Shown here: positions 25,522 through 34,024 of the stretch, in pieces
Layout of the letters: each line of letters begins with the position of its first letter
Numbering within the stretch: the first letter of the stretch is position 1
NCBI RefSeq assembly: GCF_051414055.1
Contig: NZ_JBLKNX010000019.1
Span: forward strand, 1-64,000
Origin: Halosimplex halobium
Lineage (GTDB): Archaea > Halobacteriota > Halobacteria > Halobacteriales > Haloarculaceae
Length of the DNA: 64,000 nt
Direction of reading: 5' to 3'
Program-made: the position numbers and the translations under genes
Notes under the pieces: generated by a model
The model's database searches: none
What the model saw: only the letters and a program-made list of their open reading frames with translations
Told to the model about the DNA's origin: nothing

Positions 25522-28266
25522 TCAGGTTTCGCCGAGCCCGCGCTCGGCGCTCTCGTCGTCGATCTCCTCCATGACGCGCTCGTGGAAGCGCTGGAGCACC
25601 TCGCTCTCGTCCTCGGCGAGCACCACGTCAGAGGCCATCAGGGTCGCGAGCCCGAACGCCCGCGGCGACGGCGACTGGACGCGGAAGTGCTCGACGGCGA
25701 CCTCGCCGCGTTGGACGGCCCCGAGCACGTCCTCGATGGCGTCGACGTTGAGCTTGTCTTCCAGGATCTCGCGGTATGTCTCCTCGATCACGGCGAACCC
25801 GTCGAGGTCCTCGGCGAACCCCAGCAGCATCTCGGAGTTCATCTGCTGTTCGGCCGCCGACTTCTCGTAGCCTTTGTACCGCTTCAGGATCATCAGCGCC
25901 CGGGTCGCGTTGATGCGGAAGTACCGCTGGAGGAGGTCGGTCCCCTCCAGGCTCGCTCGCAAGTCATCGCGTACGTCGGCGGGATCGATGTCGTCGATCA
26001 CGCCCAGTACGTCGACCTTCCGGTTCAGCGGCATCGAGAGGGTGAAGCCGTTGTCGGCGACGGCGACCTGGACGTTCGCGTTGGCCTCGCGGGCGATCCG
26101 GTAGGCCAGCAGCCGTGAGAGGCCGTCGTTGAACCGCCGGCCGTAGTTGGAGTGGACGTAGTAGCGCCGCTCGTACTCCTCGCGGTCGAGCTCCTCCTCG
26201 ACGGCCAGCCGCTCGTCGGTGCTGACGCTCTCGAAGCCCGCGTACCTGATCTGTTCCTCGAACATGCGCGCGACGGCACGGACGCTGTTTTCGTCCAGCG
26301 GGAACTCCCGCAGCCAGTGTCGCACGGCGCCGGCGCCGCCCCGGTCGAGTTTGTCCAGCAGTTCCCGCTGGAAGGCCAGGATCTCCCGGCCGAGGTCGTA
26401 GGAGAGCGGCAGCCGCTCGGAGAACCACGACGGGACGGTCGGCCGGGCGCTCGTCGGGTCGACGTACACCTTCGACCCGCGCCGGTAGCGGTACTCGAAG
26501 TTCTGCCCGCCGAGGACGAACACGTCGCCCGATTCGAGGGTGTCGAGGTACTCCTCGTCCAGTTGCCCGACCCACTCGTCGCCCGAGCGGGTGAACACGT
26601 CGCAGGTAAAGGAGTCGGGGATGGTGCCGATGTTGGTCATGTAGATGACCCGCGCGAGCCGGCCGCGCTTGCCCATCAGGTCCTCCCCGACTGGGTAGTC
26701 CTCGTAGTGGTGTTCGCCGTCGGGGGCGTCGTTGGTGTCGCGCCAGACCTTCGCGTAGACATTTTTATCCTCCATCCCCGCGTAGTCGGCGGTGAGATAG
26801 CGCAGCAGCGACTCCCACTCCTCGTCGCTGTAGTTCCGATACGGATAGGCCCGTTCGAGGATCCCACGGATCTCCGCCTCCGGCCGGACCTCGGCGATGG
26901 CCATGCCGTAGACGTGCTGGGCGGCCACGTCCTGGGCGCGCTCGGGGACGAACACCCGGTCGACGAAGCCCTCCTCGGCCTTCCTGAGCATCACCGCGCA
27001 CTCGACGAGTTCGTCGCGGTCCAGCGCGACGACCCGCCCCGTGACCGTCTCGCCGAGCTGGTGGCCCGCCCGCCCCACCCGCTGGAGCAGGGCGGCGACG
27101 GACTTGGGCGAGCCGACCTGCACCACGAGGTCGATGTACGGCATGTCGATGCCCAGTTCCAGGCTCGTGGAGGTCGTCACCACGTCGAGGTCGCCGTCCT
27201 TGAGCTTCCCCTCGATCTCCTGGCGGCGCTCCTTCGAGAGGCTGCCGTGGTGACAGCCGGAGTTGTCCTCGTCGTAGTCGTCGTTGCGCTCCCGCAGGTT
27301 GTGCAGGACGCGCTCGGCGCCCGAGCGGGTGTTCGTGAACACCAGCGTGTTCGTGTGGTCCTGGATCAGCTCGTGCAGGTCGCGGTAGAACCGGTCGTTG
27401 ACCACGTCCGGCGGCGTGTTCACCAGGTCGTCGGTCGGACACACCAGCTCCATGTCGAACTCGCGGGCGAAGCGGGCGTCGACGAGTTCGTAGTCCCGAG
27501 TGTCCCCGCCGGGCGACTCCTGTCCCACGAGGAACTCCGCCATCGCGTCGAGCGGTTCGACCGTCGCCGAGCAGCCGATCCGGGTCGGCGACCCGTCGGC
27601 CAGCGCCTCCAGTCGCTCCAGCGACACCGAGAGGTGCGTCCCCCGCTTGTTCTCGGCGAGGCTGTGTATCTCGTCGACGACGACGTACTCCACCGTTCGC
27701 AGCTTCTCCCGGAACTTGGGACTGTTCAGGAGGATCGCGAGCGTCTCCGGCGTCGTGTTGAGGATGTGGGGCGTCTCTTCGAGCATCTTCTGCCGGTCGC
27801 TGTCGCTCGTGTCGCCGTGACGGATGGCGTGGCGGATCTCCGCGTTCTCGCCGCGCTCGTCCAGTTTCTCGGTGATGCCGTCCAGCGGCACCTCCAGGTT
27901 GCGGTGGATGTCGTTCGCGAGCGACTTGAGCGGCGAGACGTACAGGCAGTAGACGGAGTTGTCCAGCCCCTCGGCGCGCTCGCGGCGGAACAACTCGTTG
28001 ATCACCGCGGAGAAGCTCGCGAGCGTCTTCCCGGAACCTGTTGGAGATGCGATAAGTACGTTCTCGCCCTCGTGGATGAGCGGGACGGCCTCCTTCTGGG
28101 GCGGCGTGAAGAAGCCGCCGTTCTCGGGGACGAACGCGCCGAACTGCTCGACCCACCACTCCCGGACCGGCGGCTCCAGCAGGTCGAGCACGTGGCCGTC
28201 GTCGATCTCGGCGTCGGCGGCGTCGACACCCACGTCTGCCGCGTCCAGCAACTCGCGTCCGCCCAT
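25522..28266 (-). CDS. Lhr-type DEAD/DEAH-box helicase
   Basis: A 914-residue SF2 helicase of the large helicase-related (Lhr) family. Walker A is SPTGSGKT at 74-81, motif II is DEIH, and motif VI reads QRVGRAGH; the long C-terminal Lhr region follows. Archaeal Lhr proteins unwind DNA and DNA:RNA and are linked to repair. The start at 28266 (MGGRELLDA) is preferred over the upstream ATG because it lies nearer the conserved domain. Codons 70-79 use unusually rare AT-rich triplets, see findings. Confidence 0.92.
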   Translation of the reverse strand: MGGRELLDAADVGVDAADAEIDDGHVLDLLEPPVREWWVEQFGAFVPENGGFFTPPQKEAVPLIHEGENVLIASPTGSGKTLASFSAVINELFRRERAEGLDNSVYCLYVSPLKSLANDIHRNLEVPLDGITEKLDERGENAEIRHAIRHGDTSDSDRQKMLEETPHILNTTPETLAILLNSPKFREKLRTVEYVVVDEIHSLAENKRGTHLSVSLERLEALADGSPTRIGCSATVEPLDAMAEFLVGQESPGGDTRDYELVDARFAREFDMELVCPTDDLVNTPPDVVNDRFYRDLHELIQDHTNTLVFTNTRSGAERVLHNLRERNDDYDEDNSGCHHGSLSKERRQEIEGKLKDGDLDVVTTSTSLELGIDMPYIDLVVQVGSPKSVAALLQRVGRAGHQLGETVTGRVVALDRDELVECAVMLRKAEEGFVDRVFVPERAQDVAAQHVYGMAIAEVRPEAEIRGILERAYPYRNYSDEEWESLLRYLTADYAGMEDKNVYAKVWRDTNDAPDGEHHYEDYPVGEDLMGKRGRLARVIYMTNIGTIPDSFTCDVFTRSGDEWVGQLDEEYLDTLESGDVFVLGGQNFEYRYRRGSKVYVDPTSARPTVPSWFSERLPLSYDLGREILAFQRELLDKLDRGGAGAVRHWLREFPLDENSVRAVARMFEEQIRYAGFESVSTDERLAVEEELDREEYERRYYVHSNYGRRFNDGLSRLLAYRIAREANANVQVAVADNGFTLSMPLNRKVDVLGVIDDIDPADVRDDLRASLEGTDLLQRYFRINATRALMILKRYKGYEKSAAEQQMNSEMLLGFAEDLDGFAVIEETYREILEDKLNVDAIEDVLGAVQRGEVAVEHFRVQSPSPRAFGLATLMASDVVLAEDESEVLQRFHERVMEEIDDESAERGLGET

Positions 28267-28330
28267 GTGGCCTCGGCTCTCCGGTTGGGGCCGCGCCGTC
28301 AAGTGGGTTTGGACCGCGGAGCGAAAGTGG

Positions 28331-28537
28331 TCACCCCTCGAAGGCGTTGTCCGTCAGAACCAGCAGCGCGCCGAGGGCGAGGACGGCGCCGACGGCCAGC
28401 GCGCTCTCGACCGGACCGCCGCCGAGCGCGTCGATCCGGAACCCCCAGGCCTCCCGGATGACGACGTACCCGAGCGCGACCGTCGCGAACAGCAGTCCGG
28501 TGGCCTTCGCGAGCGGGGAGTCGATGCGAAAGCCCAT
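28331..28537 (-). CDS. Small two-TM membrane protein
   Basis: A 68-residue hydrophobic protein with two helices (about 10-28 and 44-62) and a short acidic tail. I do not recognise the family. The ATG at 28537 is chosen because an upstream in-frame extension is low-complexity and would span the 15-bp tandem repeats. It lies about 60 bp downstream of the start of the Lhr gene, on the same strand. Confidence 0.65.
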   Translation of the reverse strand: MGFRIDSPLAKATGLLFATVALGYVVIREAWGFRIDALGGGPVESALAVGAVLALGALLVLTDNAFEG

Positions 28538-28620
28538 GTCCGGGAGTCGTTGCGTTCGAGTTATATGTTTTTCCGGGCCGACGCGACCGCACCGGGGACC
28601 GGAGCGGGCGGGTCGCAACT

Positions 28621-28679
28621 CGGCGGGTCGCCACCGGGCGAGTCGCCACCGGGCGAGTCGCCACCGGGTGGGTCGCCGT
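28621..28679 (+). repeat. 15-bp tandem repeat
   Basis: Four adjacent degenerate copies of a GC-rich 15-bp unit (core GGGCGAGTCGCCACC), ending in a diverged copy. They sit in the 214-bp gap between the small two-TM gene and the RNase Z-like gene, which are divergently transcribed. No protein of known type is encoded across the repeat. It could be a slippage-prone minisatellite. Confidence 0.7.
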
Positions 28680-28751
28680 CGGGAGCCCCTGCCTGGCGGG
28701 CGCGCCGACGCCACGGCACGACTTTTCCCGGTCCCGCCCGACGAGTCGGGT

Positions 28752-29549
28752 ATGCGCGTCACGTTCCTGGGCACGGGCAGCGCGATGCCGACCGGCGAGC
28801 GGTTCCAGACCGGTATCCTGCTGGAGTCGACCGCCGGGAATCTGCTCGTCGACTGCGGCAGCGGCGTCCTCCACGGCCTCCAGCGGACGGAAGTCGGCTA
28901 CGAGGGCATCGACGCCGTCCTGCTGACCCACCACCACCTCGACCACGTCTCCGACCTCATGCCGCTGCTGAAGGCTCGCTGGCTCGCCGGCGCGACCGAC
29001 CTGACGGTCGCTGGGCCAGAGGGAACGGCCGAGCTCGTGACCGACCTGCTCGGCGTCCACGACTACATGCAGGACCGCATGGACCTGGACTTCCGCGAGG
29101 TCGGCCCGTCGCCGTTCTCGCTCGCCGGCTTCGACGTGGACGCGGTCGAGACGCGCCACTCGATGTACTGTCTCGCCTACCGGTTCGCGGCGGCCGGCGA
29201 GGGCGCGTCCGGTGCGAGCGGCGGGTCTGCGACAGGGACCGACCGCCCGGCGTTCGTCTTCAGCGGCGACACCGAGGCGTTCCCCGAGTTGGTCGACTTC
29301 GCGGACGGCGCCGCCGTGCTTGCTCACGACTGCTCGTTCCCCGACAGCGTCGACGTGGACAACCACCCGATCCCGAGCGAACTGGGCCGGACCCTCGGGG
29401 AGGCGGACGGGGAGGTCGGCCGCGTCTACCTGACCCACCTCTACCCGCACACGGACGGCCGCCACGACGAGATGCTCGACTCGATCGCCGACCACTACGA
29501 CGGGGACGTTCGGTTCGCCTCGGACGGGCTCTCGCTCGACATCGACTGA
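28752..29549 (+). CDS. MBL-fold hydrolase, RNase Z-like
   Basis: A 265-residue metallo-beta-lactamase fold protein. The metal motif THHHLDH (His60, His62, Asp64, His65) is complete and a second conserved Asp/His pair follows (GDTEAF and LTHLYPH). The family includes RNase Z (tRNA 3' trimming) and other phosphodiesterases. It is shorter than bacterial RNase Z and carries an Ala/Gly/Ser-rich insertion at about 150-163. The function may be RNase Z-like but is not certain. Confidence 0.85.
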   Translation: MRVTFLGTGSAMPTGERFQTGILLESTAGNLLVDCGSGVLHGLQRTEVGYEGIDAVLLTHHHLDHVSDLMPLLKARWLAGATDLTVAGPEGTAELVTDLLGVHDYMQDRMDLDFREVGPSPFSLAGFDVDAVETRHSMYCLAYRFAAAGEGASGASGGSATGTDRPAFVFSGDTEAFPELVDFADGAAVLAHDCSFPDSVDVDNHPIPSELGRTLGEADGEVGRVYLTHLYPHTDGRHDEMLDSIADHYDGDVRFASDGLSLDID

Positions 29550-29788
29550 CCCGCCCGGCGGTCCCGGTCGGTTCACGTCGTCTTACGAGTCGCTCTCGGG
29601 CGAGAAGCGCGCGCGACGGAGGCGTCAGCCGTCCGTCTGACGGGGCTTTACGTCGGCCGGAGGAGGACACTCGCACGGGCGCGCAGCGACGGCCTCATTC
29701 CCATCCTCCCCACCGCGCGCCCGCCCATCCACTCCAAGGCGCCCAGCGGTCGCGTGTCCGCGACCGCACCGTTTCCGCGCCGGCCGAC

Positions 29789-29926
29789 TCACGCGTCGGC
29801 GACGAACTTCCGGTAGAGCGCGATGGCCACGAGTCCGACGAACACGAAGACGAGCAACTGGACGACGACGCTCGCGAGCGCGACACCGCCTGGCGGGCCG
29901 GCGGGGAACAGCGGGGGTGGGGACAC
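29789..29926 (-). CDS. 45-residue single-pass membrane protein
   Basis: A short protein from a GTG, MSPPPLFPAGPPGGVALASV then one hydrophobic helix (VVQLLVFVFVGLVAIALYRKFVADA). A GGAG-like sequence lies just upstream of the GTG. It is below the size that is usually annotated. Its independence is plausible because the helix is a clean span with a basic end. The function is unknown. Confidence 0.5.
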   Translation of the reverse strand: MSPPPLFPAGPPGGVALASVVVQLLVFVFVGLVAIALYRKFVADA

Positions 29927-29992
29927 GTCTCCGCAGTCGCCGCCCTCTGGAAAGTTACTTCCGGTTGTCAGGTCCGCGAGCGGTCGGCGCGG

Positions 29993-30664
29993 TCAGGCCG
30001 CGGCCGCCTCGTCACCGCGGAGGAACGCCCGGATCTCCGGCAGGTCGGCGGGCGCGGCCATCAGCGCCACGTCGTCGCCGGCCTCGATCCTCGTCTGGGG
30101 CAGGGGGATCTCCATCGGCTCGTCGGCGCGGCCGTGGGCGTAGATGTGCGCGTCGCCCTGCAGGTCGACCTCGACGACGCGGCGACCGATCTGTGGCGAC
30201 CCCTCGGGAATGGTCACGGTCGCCACGGAGAGTTCCTCAGTGAGGTCCGCGAGGACGTTGAAGTCGCCGCCCAGCAGCGCGGTCTTGGCGCCGGCGGCGC
30301 CCAGCCGCTCGGGGTAGATGATCTCGTCGACGTCCTCGGCGTACTTCTCGTAGATCTCCTGGCGGTAGTCCTCGTCGATGCGCAGGGCGGTCCGCAGGCC
30401 GTAGTGCTTGCCGAGCATACATGCCGAGAAGTTGGTGTTCAGGTCGCCCGTCAGCGCGCCGACGGCGTCGGCGTCGGCGATGCCGGCCTCCTCCAGGGTG
30501 GACTCCTCGGCGCCGTCCCCCTCGACGACGGTGAACCCCTCCTCGCGGGCGCGCTCGACCTTGTCCGGGTCGTTGTCGACGATCACCAGGTCGTGGCCCT
30601 CGCTCCGAAGGATGCGGGCCGTCCGCATCCCGACGCGACCGAAGCCGACGATGACGAACTTCAT
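29993..30664 (-). CDS. trkA: TrkA-family NAD-binding potassium regulator
   Basis: A 223-residue protein with an RCK/TrkA-N domain (Rossmann motif VIVGFGRVG at 4-12) and a C-terminal TrkA-C domain (about 130-215). It would bind NAD(H) or nucleotide and gate a potassium channel or transporter. Haloarchaea hold molar K+ and have many such proteins. No transporter gene is adjacent. The ATG at 30664 starts the Rossmann strand directly. Confidence 0.9.
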   Translation of the reverse strand: MKFVIVGFGRVGMRTARILRSEGHDLVIVDNDPDKVERAREEGFTVVEGDGAEESTLEEAGIADADAVGALTGDLNTNFSACMLGKHYGLRTALRIDEDYRQEIYEKYAEDVDEIIYPERLGAAGAKTALLGGDFNVLADLTEELSVATVTIPEGSPQIGRRVVEVDLQGDAHIYAHGRADEPMEIPLPQTRIEAGDDVALMAAPADLPEIRAFLRGDEAAAA

Positions 30665-30718
30665 GGGAATCCGTACCACGCCCGGCCACAAAACTGTACT
30701 CCCGGCGACCGGGGGGCG

Positions 30719-30744
30719 CCCTGCCGCCCCCGCGCGCGGCAGGG
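30719..30744. other. Strong GC-rich hairpin in divergent intergenic region
   Basis: A perfect 9-bp inverted repeat (CCCTGCCGC at 30719-30727 and its complement at 30736-30744) with an 8-base loop. It sits between the trkA start and the HMA protein start, which run away from each other. It is not placed as a terminator; it may be a protein-binding dyad or an RNA structure. Confidence 0.6.
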
Positions 30745-30817
30745 GATAGCCGGTCCATCGCCCACGCGGCGGACCGCCTCCGTGGGACCCAAGGGCGTCG
30801 CGACCCACCACTCGGGT

Positions 30818-31015
30818 ATGGAACAGCAGATCACCGTCACCGGTATGAGCTGCGGCGGCTGCGAACAGTCCGTCGAGGCGGCGCTGGAGAATGTCGACGG
30901 CGTCACCGACGCGACGGCCGACCGGGAGCGGGAAACGGCGACCGTCGAGGGCGACGCCGATACCGAAGCCCTCGTCGCGGCCGTCGAGGACGCCGGCTAC
31001 GAGGCGTCGGCCTGA
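30818..31015 (+). CDS. HMA-domain metallochaperone
   Basis: A 65-residue heavy-metal-associated domain. The metal site is Met-Ser-Cys-Gly-Gly-Cys with Cys12 and Cys15, and the fold pattern (beta-alpha-beta-beta-alpha-beta) fits CopZ-like proteins. It probably carries Cu(I) or another soft metal to a P-type ATPase, which is not in this window. A hairpin lies immediately downstream. Confidence 0.92.
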   Translation: MEQQITVTGMSCGGCEQSVEAALENVDGVTDATADRERETATVEGDADTEALVAAVEDAGYEASA

Positions 31016-31058
31016 CCGGGTATCGAACCGCCGGACCACCGACTCGCATTCGGACCGT

Positions 31059-31075
31059 CGGGGCTTGCAGCCCCG
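31059..31075 (+). terminator. Hairpin after HMA gene
   Basis: A perfect 7-bp inverted repeat (CGGGGCT with complement AGCCCCG, loop TGC) 44 bp after the HMA stop codon. It has no T-run, so it may not be a real terminator, but it is in the right place. It also lies about 40 bp upstream of the next ATG. Confidence 0.4.
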
Positions 31076-31115
31076 GGCGCGGGCACTTCCTCGCCGCGCG
31101 GCTAGCCCGGCCACC

Positions 31116-31706
31116 ATGAGCGCCAGCACGCGGCGCGAGGTGCTCGCGGCGGCCGGACTCGCCGTCTCGGGCGGTCTCGGCGGCTGTCTCCTCCGCCAGC
31201 GCGGCCCGGGGACAGGCCACATCTACGTCGAGAACACGGACGAGACGACCCACCGCGTCGCGCTGTGGGTCGCACAGCGGTCGGTCGGCGACGGCGAAAC
31301 CCCCGGTGAGACCGGCGACCAAACCGGGACTGCAGGCGGAACCGCTGAGGGGCCTGGAGCCGGCGGTAGTACCCGGGATCCCGACCCGATCGTCGCGGCC
31401 TGGTACCGCGTTCCGGAAGGCGACGCGGTGGAGTTCCAGAACGTGATCGAGCCCGGGCAGGGGTACGAGGTGCGCGCGGCGCTGCCCGACGCGCCGCCCG
31501 CCGACCGGATCACCGGCGTCGTCGACCCCTGCTCCGGCGAGGCGGCCGGCGAGCGCGTCGTGAGCGTCCGCGTCCGCCCGGACGGCCTCGGGATCATTCC
31601 CTGGGGCTGCGAGGACACCTACACGAAGGGGGACATGGAGTACGTCGACGCCAGCGAGCGCCGGATCGAACCGGTCGAGGGGACCGTCGCGGCCCCCTCG
31701 ACGTAG
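31116..31706 (+). CDS. Tat lipoprotein of unknown function
   Basis: A 196-residue exported lipoprotein. The signal STRREVLAAAGLAVSGGLGGC ends in a lipobox Cys24. A Ser/Gly/Thr-rich insertion lies at about 55-85 and the rest has a beta-rich pattern with two further Cys (PCSGEA and WGCEDTY) that could form a disulfide. Related haloarchaeal lipoproteins carry a similar domain, of unknown role. It has no neighbour that points to function. Confidence 0.75.
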   Translation: MSASTRREVLAAAGLAVSGGLGGCLLRQRGPGTGHIYVENTDETTHRVALWVAQRSVGDGETPGETGDQTGTAGGTAEGPGAGGSTRDPDPIVAAWYRVPEGDAVEFQNVIEPGQGYEVRAALPDAPPADRITGVVDPCSGEAAGERVVSVRVRPDGLGIIPWGCEDTYTKGDMEYVDASERRIEPVEGTVAAPST

Positions 31707-31769
31707 TCATGCGGCGACGGCGACGCGAGACAGTCCGGGAGCAGGGAGCCGACGGCGAGAGCGGGCGAG

Positions 31770-32753
31770 TCAGTCCTCGAGCGCGACCGACGCGAGCAGC
31801 GCTTCGAGCTGGATGCGTTCGTTTGCGCCGGTCGTGATCCGGTACTCCGTCTCGCCGATGCGGTCGAGCAGCCGGACCGCGGCCTCGTCGTCGAGGTCGA
31901 ACTCCCACACCGAGCGGTGGAGCTGGTCGATCACGTCGCCGCCGGCGATGCCCTCCTCGGTCAGCAGCCGGTCGAGCGTCGACCGGGCGGCCGTGAAGTC
32001 ACCGTCCAGCGCCTGGTCGACCATCTCCCTGATCTCCTCGGGCCTGGCCGTCGAGGTGAGCGCGTAGACGGCCTCCTCGTCGACCACGTCGCCGGTCACC
32101 GAGGCCGCTTGCAGCGCGTTGATCGCCTTGCGCATGTCGCCGTCGGCGGCGTAGACCAGGGCGTCGAGACCGTCCTCGGTGACCTCGATGCCCTCCTCTT
32201 CGGCGATGTGGCGCATCTCCTCGGCGACCGCCTCGTCGCTCAGCGGCGAGAAGCGGAAGACGGCACACCGGGACTGGATCGGGTCGATGATCTGACTGGA
32301 GTAGTTACACGAGAGGATAAAGCGGACGTTGTTCGAGAACTGCTCCATCGTCCGCCGCAGCGCTCCTTGAGCGTCGGAGGTAAGCGCGTCGGCCTCGTCG
32401 AGGAATATTATTCGGTAATCGTAGCCGCCGAAGGAAGTCCGCGCGAACGACTTGATGCGGTCGCGCACCACGTCGATGCCCCGCTCGTCGGAAGCGTTGA
32501 GTTCGAGGAAGTTGTCCCGCCAGTCGTCGCCGTAGAGCTCGCGGGCGATTGCTGTAGCACTTGTCGTTTTTCCTATACCTGCCGGACCTGAAAATAACAT
32601 ATGGCTTAGATTATTGCGGTCGACGTAGCTCTGGAGGCGCTCGACGATGTCCTCCTGCCCGACGATCTCGTCGAGGGTCTGGGGGCGGTACTTCTCGATC
32701 CAGACCTCCTCCCGTCCCGCCCGTGACCCCGAATCCGTGTCGGCCTCGCTCAT
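31770..32753 (-). CDS. rfcS: Replication factor C small subunit
   Basis: A 327-residue AAA+ clamp-loader subunit that helps load the sliding clamp PCNA onto primer ends. Walker A GPAGIGKTT is at 56-64, Walker B LDEADAL at 118-124, and the RFC box and SRC motif (QSRCAVFRF) are present. It is intein-free, but codons 47-69 and about 112-128 use rare AT-rich triplets around both ATP-binding motifs, a strange local composition discussed in findings. Length fits archaeal RfcS. Confidence 0.97.
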   Translation of the reverse strand: MSEADTDSGSRAGREEVWIEKYRPQTLDEIVGQEDIVERLQSYVDRNNLSHMLFSGPAGIGKTTSATAIARELYGDDWRDNFLELNASDERGIDVVRDRIKSFARTSFGGYDYRIIFLDEADALTSDAQGALRRTMEQFSNNVRFILSCNYSSQIIDPIQSRCAVFRFSPLSDEAVAEEMRHIAEEEGIEVTEDGLDALVYAADGDMRKAINALQAASVTGDVVDEEAVYALTSTARPEEIREMVDQALDGDFTAARSTLDRLLTEEGIAGGDVIDQLHRSVWEFDLDDEAAVRLLDRIGETEYRITTGANERIQLEALLASVALED

Positions 32754-32876
32754 GCCCGGAGGGAGGCGACCGCTGCCCGTAAACCTACCGAGTGGTCCCC
32801 GACCGGCGACCGGACGAAACCGTCCAGCAATTATCTCGCTGACATCTTTATCCGCTCGCCCGTCGTAGAGAGAGCC

Positions 32877-33953
32877 ATGAGACGGATCGCAACGGGGCTC
32901 GTGGTACTGGTCGTCGTCCTGTCGGTGCTACCCGGCGTGGCCGCAGCGGCGTCGCGAACCGGCGGGACCGTCGTCGTCGGGGCGGACGAGACCGTCGACG
33001 AGGACCTGCAGGCGTTCGGGGGGACCGTCGTCGTCCGCGGGACGGTCGACGGCGACCTGCAGGCGTTCGGCGGGTCGGTCGTCGTGGAGGGGACCGTGAC
33101 CGGCGACGTGGAGGCCACGGCCGGGAGCGTCCAGATCCTCGGCACCGTCGGCGGAGACGTGACCGCGGCGGGTGGCGCCGTCGACGTGGGCGAGGGCGCG
33201 CAGATCGGCGGGACGCTCGAAGCCGGCGCCGGGAGCGTCGCGGTCGACGGGACGGTCGAGGGCGACGCGCGGCTGGGCGCCGACAGCATCAGACTCGGCG
33301 AGGACACCCGTATCGGCGGGGATCTGGTTTACGACGGCGACCTCGTCCGCGCCGACGGCGCCGTCGTCGACGGGACCGTCACCCGGGACGACAGGCTGTC
33401 GGTCGGCACCGAACCGGACTTCACGATCCCCGGTGTCGTGTTCACCGTTTACGGCGTGTTCGTCGCGCTGCTCGTCGGCGCGATACTGCTGCTCGTGTTT
33501 CCCGGGACCGCCGCGGCGGTCGCCGACCGCGCGACCGGCGACCCGCTGCGGACCGGCGGGATCGGCCTGCTGGCGACGATCGGTGTCCCGGTCGTCATCG
33601 GGGTCGTCGCGGTCACGATCGTCGGCATCCCGCTAGCGATCGCTGGCACGTTCGCGTTCGGTCTGCTCGCCTGGCTGGGCACCGTCTACGGCCGGTTCGT
33701 CCTCGGGACGTGGCTGCTCTCGCTGGCCGACGTCGAGAGCCGCTGGGCCGCGCTGGTGGTCGGCGTCCTCACGGTCGCCGTCCTCCGGCTGGTCCCCGTG
33801 GTCGGCGCGCTCACCCGCCTGGTCGTCTTCCTGCTCGGGTTCGGCGCGCTGGTCGCCGTCATCGCCGACGCCTACCGCGACCGTCGCGGCCGCCGCGAAC
33901 GGACCGCGCGCGCCCGCGACCCGGACGAGACCGGGGCCGAACCCGCGGACTGA
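32877..33953 (+). CDS. Bactofilin-like beta-helix membrane protein
   Basis: A 358-residue protein. A signal peptide (1-25) is followed by a beta-solenoid of short repeats (about 28-175, for example GGTVVVRGTVDGDLQAFGGSVVVEG), as in polymer-forming bactofilin/CcmA proteins, and then about five membrane helices (185-330) and a basic-acidic tail. Such proteins may form extracytoplasmic filaments anchored in the membrane. The combination is common in haloarchaea but uncharacterised. Confidence 0.82.
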   Translation: MRRIATGLVVLVVVLSVLPGVAAAASRTGGTVVVGADETVDEDLQAFGGTVVVRGTVDGDLQAFGGSVVVEGTVTGDVEATAGSVQILGTVGGDVTAAGGAVDVGEGAQIGGTLEAGAGSVAVDGTVEGDARLGADSIRLGEDTRIGGDLVYDGDLVRADGAVVDGTVTRDDRLSVGTEPDFTIPGVVFTVYGVFVALLVGAILLLVFPGTAAAVADRATGDPLRTGGIGLLATIGVPVVIGVVAVTIVGIPLAIAGTFAFGLLAWLGTVYGRFVLGTWLLSLADVESRWAALVVGVLTVAVLRLVPVVGALTRLVVFLLGFGALVAVIADAYRDRRGRRERTARARDPDETGAEPAD

Positions 33954-34024
33954 ACAGACTCAGCGCCCGACACCAACCCGTCGTCGGACGACACGCTCAA
34001 GCCGTCGCGGACGGATCGACCGGT

